Origin: Oscillospiraceae bacterium
Lineage (GTDB): Bacteria > Bacillota > Clostridia > Oscillospirales > Ruminococcaceae
Direction of reading: 5' to 3'
Assembly (NCBI GenBank): GCA_021203065.1
Contig: JAJQBX010000018.1
Span: 331,796 to 395,795, forward strand
DNA: 64,000 bases
Shown here one piece after another: positions 62,073 through 64,000 of this stretch; within the stretch, counting starts at the first letter, position 1, and the number at the start of each line of letters is the position of its first letter. The position numbers and the translations under genes are program-made. The notes under the pieces are model-generated. The model saw only the letters and a program-made list of their open reading frames with translations. It was not told the DNA's origin and made no database searches.

Positions 62073-63044
62073 TATCCACTCTACCGTCTCCCTCAAGGTC
62101 TCCTCAATCGGTCTTGGATTGTAGCCGAGTTCACGGCTGGCTTTATCATGGCTGAAAAGCCCGTTGCTTCCAAGTGTGTAGGTGGAGTAAGGGGTTATGA
62201 GAATCGGGGAGCCGGTCGCTCTTTCTATCCTTTCGGCAATCGGAGAAATCAGGCGGACGAGCCAGAGAGGGGCAGTTAGCTTGGGGGCTTTTCTGCCTGA
62301 AATATCGCTTAAGATCCTGAACAGCTCTTTTATGGTGATGAACCTTCCGGAAAGAATATAGTTTTCGCCCGGTCTGCCATTTTCGATACAGCTTATGACG
62401 CCGTCGGCGACATCACGGACATCGACGAAGTCATAGCCTCCGGTCACCGCACAGGGAAATTTTCCGTTAACGAATGCCCTGATTGTTTCAGTAAGATAGC
62501 CGCCGGTGGTGTCGTCCGGTCCTATAATTCCGGATGGGTGAACGACGCTTGCGTTCAAGCCCTCTGACGCCGCCTGCAGGACGAGAGCGGTTGCTTCGGC
62601 TTTGGTTTTAGCATAATTCCCGACAACGAGCTCCGGCGAGAAGTCCTTTGTCTCTGTCATTACAGTACCTTTCGGGCTTTCGGGAATAGCATGAACGGAG
62701 CTGACGTGAATGAGCCTTGAACCGTCATATTTCCTGCAGAAAGCGAGGATATTCTTCACCCCGCCGACGTTCACATCATGCATGTTTAAGGTTTTGCTCT
62801 GGATGGAAATGACTGCGGCGCAGTGGATGAAAACTATTCTGCGACCGTTTGCCAGAACTGCAAGCTGCTCAAGAGTCTCCGGCTTCGTAACGTCTCCCGA
62901 GGCATAGGTAACTCCGGGAATAAGCTCGGAGTTATCCCCGGGAAGCTTCAAGCCGATGACCGTCTTCTTCTCAAGCAAGAGCTTTTTTGCAACTGTGCGC
63001 CCTAAAAAGCCGGTGATGCCGGTTATGATGTAGACATATTCCAT
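62055..63044 (-). CDS. NAD-dependent epimerase/dehydratase family (extended SDR) protein
   Basis: A 329-residue extended SDR. It has ITGITGFLGRTVAKKLL (TGxxGxxG), VTYASGDVTKPETLEQL, FIHCAAVISIQS, HVSSVHAIPES, the catalytic YAKTKAEAT (YxxxK), and VVHPSGIIGPDD. This matches the dihydroflavonol-reductase/3-beta-HSD-like group rather than sugar-nucleotide epimerases. The substrate is unknown. Start at the ATG eight bases after GGAGG. It is divergent from a TetR gene with an overlapping promoter, so that regulator probably controls it. Confidence 0.88.
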   Translation of the reverse strand: MEYVYIITGITGFLGRTVAKKLLLEKKTVIGLKLPGDNSELIPGVTYASGDVTKPETLEQLAVLANGRRIVFIHCAAVISIQSKTLNMHDVNVGGVKNILAFCRKYDGSRLIHVSSVHAIPESPKGTVMTETKDFSPELVVGNYAKTKAEATALVLQAASEGLNASVVHPSGIIGPDDTTGGYLTETIRAFVNGKFPCAVTGGYDFVDVRDVADGVISCIENGRPGENYILSGRFITIKELFRILSDISGRKAPKLTAPLWLVRLISPIAERIERATGSPILITPYSTYTLGSNGLFSHDKASRELGYNPRPIEETLRETVEWIKNRRD

Positions 63045-63061
63045 TTCATGAGCCTCCGGAA

Positions 63062-63136
63062 TTGACTTCTTGCGGATGATGTGTTACAATTGTCTCATAT
63101 AATTCAACTGTATCACAATGGAACCGTCAAAGTCAA
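63062..63136. promoter_or_regulatory. Overlapping promoters of the epimerase and TetR genes
   Basis: Plus strand: TTGACT (63062-63067), 17-base spacer, TACAAT (63085-63090). Minus strand: TTGACT (63131-63136), 18-base spacer, TACAGT (63107-63112). The predicted start sites lie within a few bases of each other near 63097-63100, the same geometry as the promoter pair at 21962-22031. Confidence 0.65.
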
Positions 63137-63192
63137 TTATCTGGCGCATGGAAGAAACAAACTGACCTTAAATGTATCAGATGGAGGTCAAA

Positions 63193-63687
63193 ATGAACCG
63201 ACAAAAAGAGCTTAACGAATTTGTAAAGGACTGCCTGACGCAGGCACTGTTTGAACTGATGAATGTAAAGCCATTCGACGAAATTTCTGTCACTGAGCTG
63301 GTTGCAAAAGCCGGAGTCAGCCGGGCTACTTTCTACCGAAATTTCGGGAGCAAGAAGAGCGTTATCGAGAAGTATCTTCAGACACTGATAATGGAGCTGA
63401 ATAAAGAATCCCAATCAGCTGACGACTGGGAGACATTTTCCGTCTCGCTTCTCAATCACTTCTACGATCACAAAGAAGTCTATCTCCTCCTGTATCGTCA
63501 ACATATGGCAAATCTGATTTATGAAGAAATCCGGTGGTCTATGAAGATAAATGACGATGAGGACAACGTCGAATGCTACAAAAAATCCACAATCGCCGGA
63601 CTCGTTTTCGGAGCGGTGGATGAGTGGATTCGCCGTGGGATGAAAGAAACTCCGGATGAGATTCTTGCGATGGAGCTTGGGGTGTGA
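63193..63687 (+). CDS. TetR/AcrR family regulator
   Basis: A 164-residue regulator with FVKDCLTQALFELMNVKPFD, EISVTELVAKAGVSRATFYRNFGSKKSV at the N-terminus. The C-terminal part ends VDEWIRRGMKETPDEI, resembling the IEEWVNRGM segment of the TetR protein at 22075, so the two may be paralogues. The ATG at 63193 follows GGAGG by five bases; the codons before it (from 63172) overlap the ribosome site. The divergent epimerase gene is the likely target. Confidence 0.87.
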   Translation: MNRQKELNEFVKDCLTQALFELMNVKPFDEISVTELVAKAGVSRATFYRNFGSKKSVIEKYLQTLIMELNKESQSADDWETFSVSLLNHFYDHKEVYLLLYRQHMANLIYEEIRWSMKINDDEDNVECYKKSTIAGLVFGAVDEWIRRGMKETPDEILAMELGV

Positions 63688-63705
63688 CGTTCAGGATAGA
63701 AATAG

Positions 63706-63761
63706 CCCGACAGGATGCATTTCTCGCTGTGATGAAGCACAGGAGAACGGCATCTGCCGGG
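63706..63761. repeat. Long imperfect hairpin after the TetR gene
   Basis: CCCGACAGGATGC..TTCTC (63706-63725) pairs with GAGAA..GCATC.TGCCGGG (63743-63761), about 16 paired bases with a few bulges and a 17-base loop. No T run follows directly, so it may be an RNA structure rather than a plain terminator. Confidence 0.5.
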
Positions 63762-63786
63762 TCGATTATATTTTGATTTTTCAGAA

Positions 63787-64000
63787 TCAAGTCAGAACTG
63801 ATTTAAGCCATTCCTTGATTTGCTCAACATTAACGTTAGCGGCTTTAGCTATCAAATCTTCAGATACGCCAGATGCATGTAAACTGATTGCCATCTTCCT
63901 CGCCTTAGCCATCTCGCCTTGCTCAATTCCTCGCTCCATTCCTCTCTCATAAACACCTTGGCTCAGGTTGCACATTGTGTCCAGCTCCTTTCTAAAGTCG
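63787..64000 (-). CDS. C-terminal part of an Rpn-family (PD-(D/E)XK) nuclease/transposase-like protein, cut by window edge
   Basis: An open minus-strand frame entering from the right edge, about 70 residues, ending EQIKEWLKSVLT. The repeat-like YERGMERGIEQGEMAKARKM followed by SLHASGVSEDLIAKAANVNVE is typical of the tail of Rpn recombination-promoting nucleases. The nuclease domain lies beyond the window, so it is not known whether the gene is intact. The Met at 63975 is internal; the frame is open upstream of it. Confidence 0.75.
   Translation of the reverse strand, partial: DFRKELDTMCNLSQGVYERGMERGIEQGEMAKARKMAISLHASGVSEDLIAKAANVNVEQIKEWLKSVLT

Overview
The window looks like chromosomal DNA from an anaerobic Gram-positive bacterium of the Clostridia, probably a gut Oscillospirales/Ruminococcaceae relative. 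The signs are strong AGGAGG-type ribosome sites, sigma-A style promoters with 17-base spacers, ATGA/TGATG gene overlaps, a two-domain 2-hydroxyacyl-CoA dehydratase activase, an iron alcohol dehydrogenase, many small TetR/PadR/Rrf2 regulators and a class-M-like sirtuin. The taxonomy is an inference from gene content only.

Layout. 1-6 kb: nucleotide synthesis (end of purB, purA, carA, carB), then a 131-bp inverted-repeat element. 6-11.8 kb: a PspC-domain peptide, a 1417-residue acyl-CoA dehydratase activase and a lipoprotein. 11.8-19.1 kb: a complete F1Fo ATP synthase operon on the minus strand, whose c-subunit carries the residues of a Na+-type, two-carboxylate ion site. 19.2-23.7 kb: citrate synthase, tRNA-Lys, a TetR/hydrolase divergent pair and a PadR-DUF1700 pair followed by a stump of a third gene.

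23.8-41.1 kb holds the most unusual part: fourteen minus-strand genes, closely packed between one good promoter and one good terminator. They encode a HerA-like ATPase, a coiled-coil protein, a coiled-coil/HExxH metallopeptidase-like protein, a small acidic protein, an FtsK/EccC-like ATPase with an N-terminal S1 domain, a two-TM protein, two unrecognised proteins, a radical-SAM activase, a Ser/Thr kinase, a coiled-coil protein, a zinc-ribbon-S1 protein, a zinc-ribbon-FHA protein and a ClpB-like AAA+ protein. I do not recognise this combination as a named system. It resembles a type VII secretion apparatus taken apart into separate proteins, but a cytoplasmic stress or defence complex is equally possible.

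41.4-46.5 kb: a TetR-controlled sugar operon (GPH symporter, GH36 alpha-galactosidase, GT-like protein). 46.5-47.6 kb: tRNA-Ala and two decayed gene fragments (a serine recombinase and a sirtuin). 47.7-51.6 kb: TetR, LysR, an alcohol dehydrogenase and a lipoprotein hydrolase. 51.6-57.2 kb: a minus-strand operon with two ABC exporter half-transporters, a trigger-factor-like protein, thioredoxin and an FTR-like protein, with broken genes at both ends. 57.5-61.4 kb: a sirtuin, macrodomain and NAD(P)-binding protein operon that shares an operator motif with a nearby Rrf2 regulator gene, with a MarR-GNAT pair between them. 61.5-64 kb: an Xre membrane protein, an epimerase with a divergent TetR gene, and the 3' end of an Rpn-type nuclease gene.
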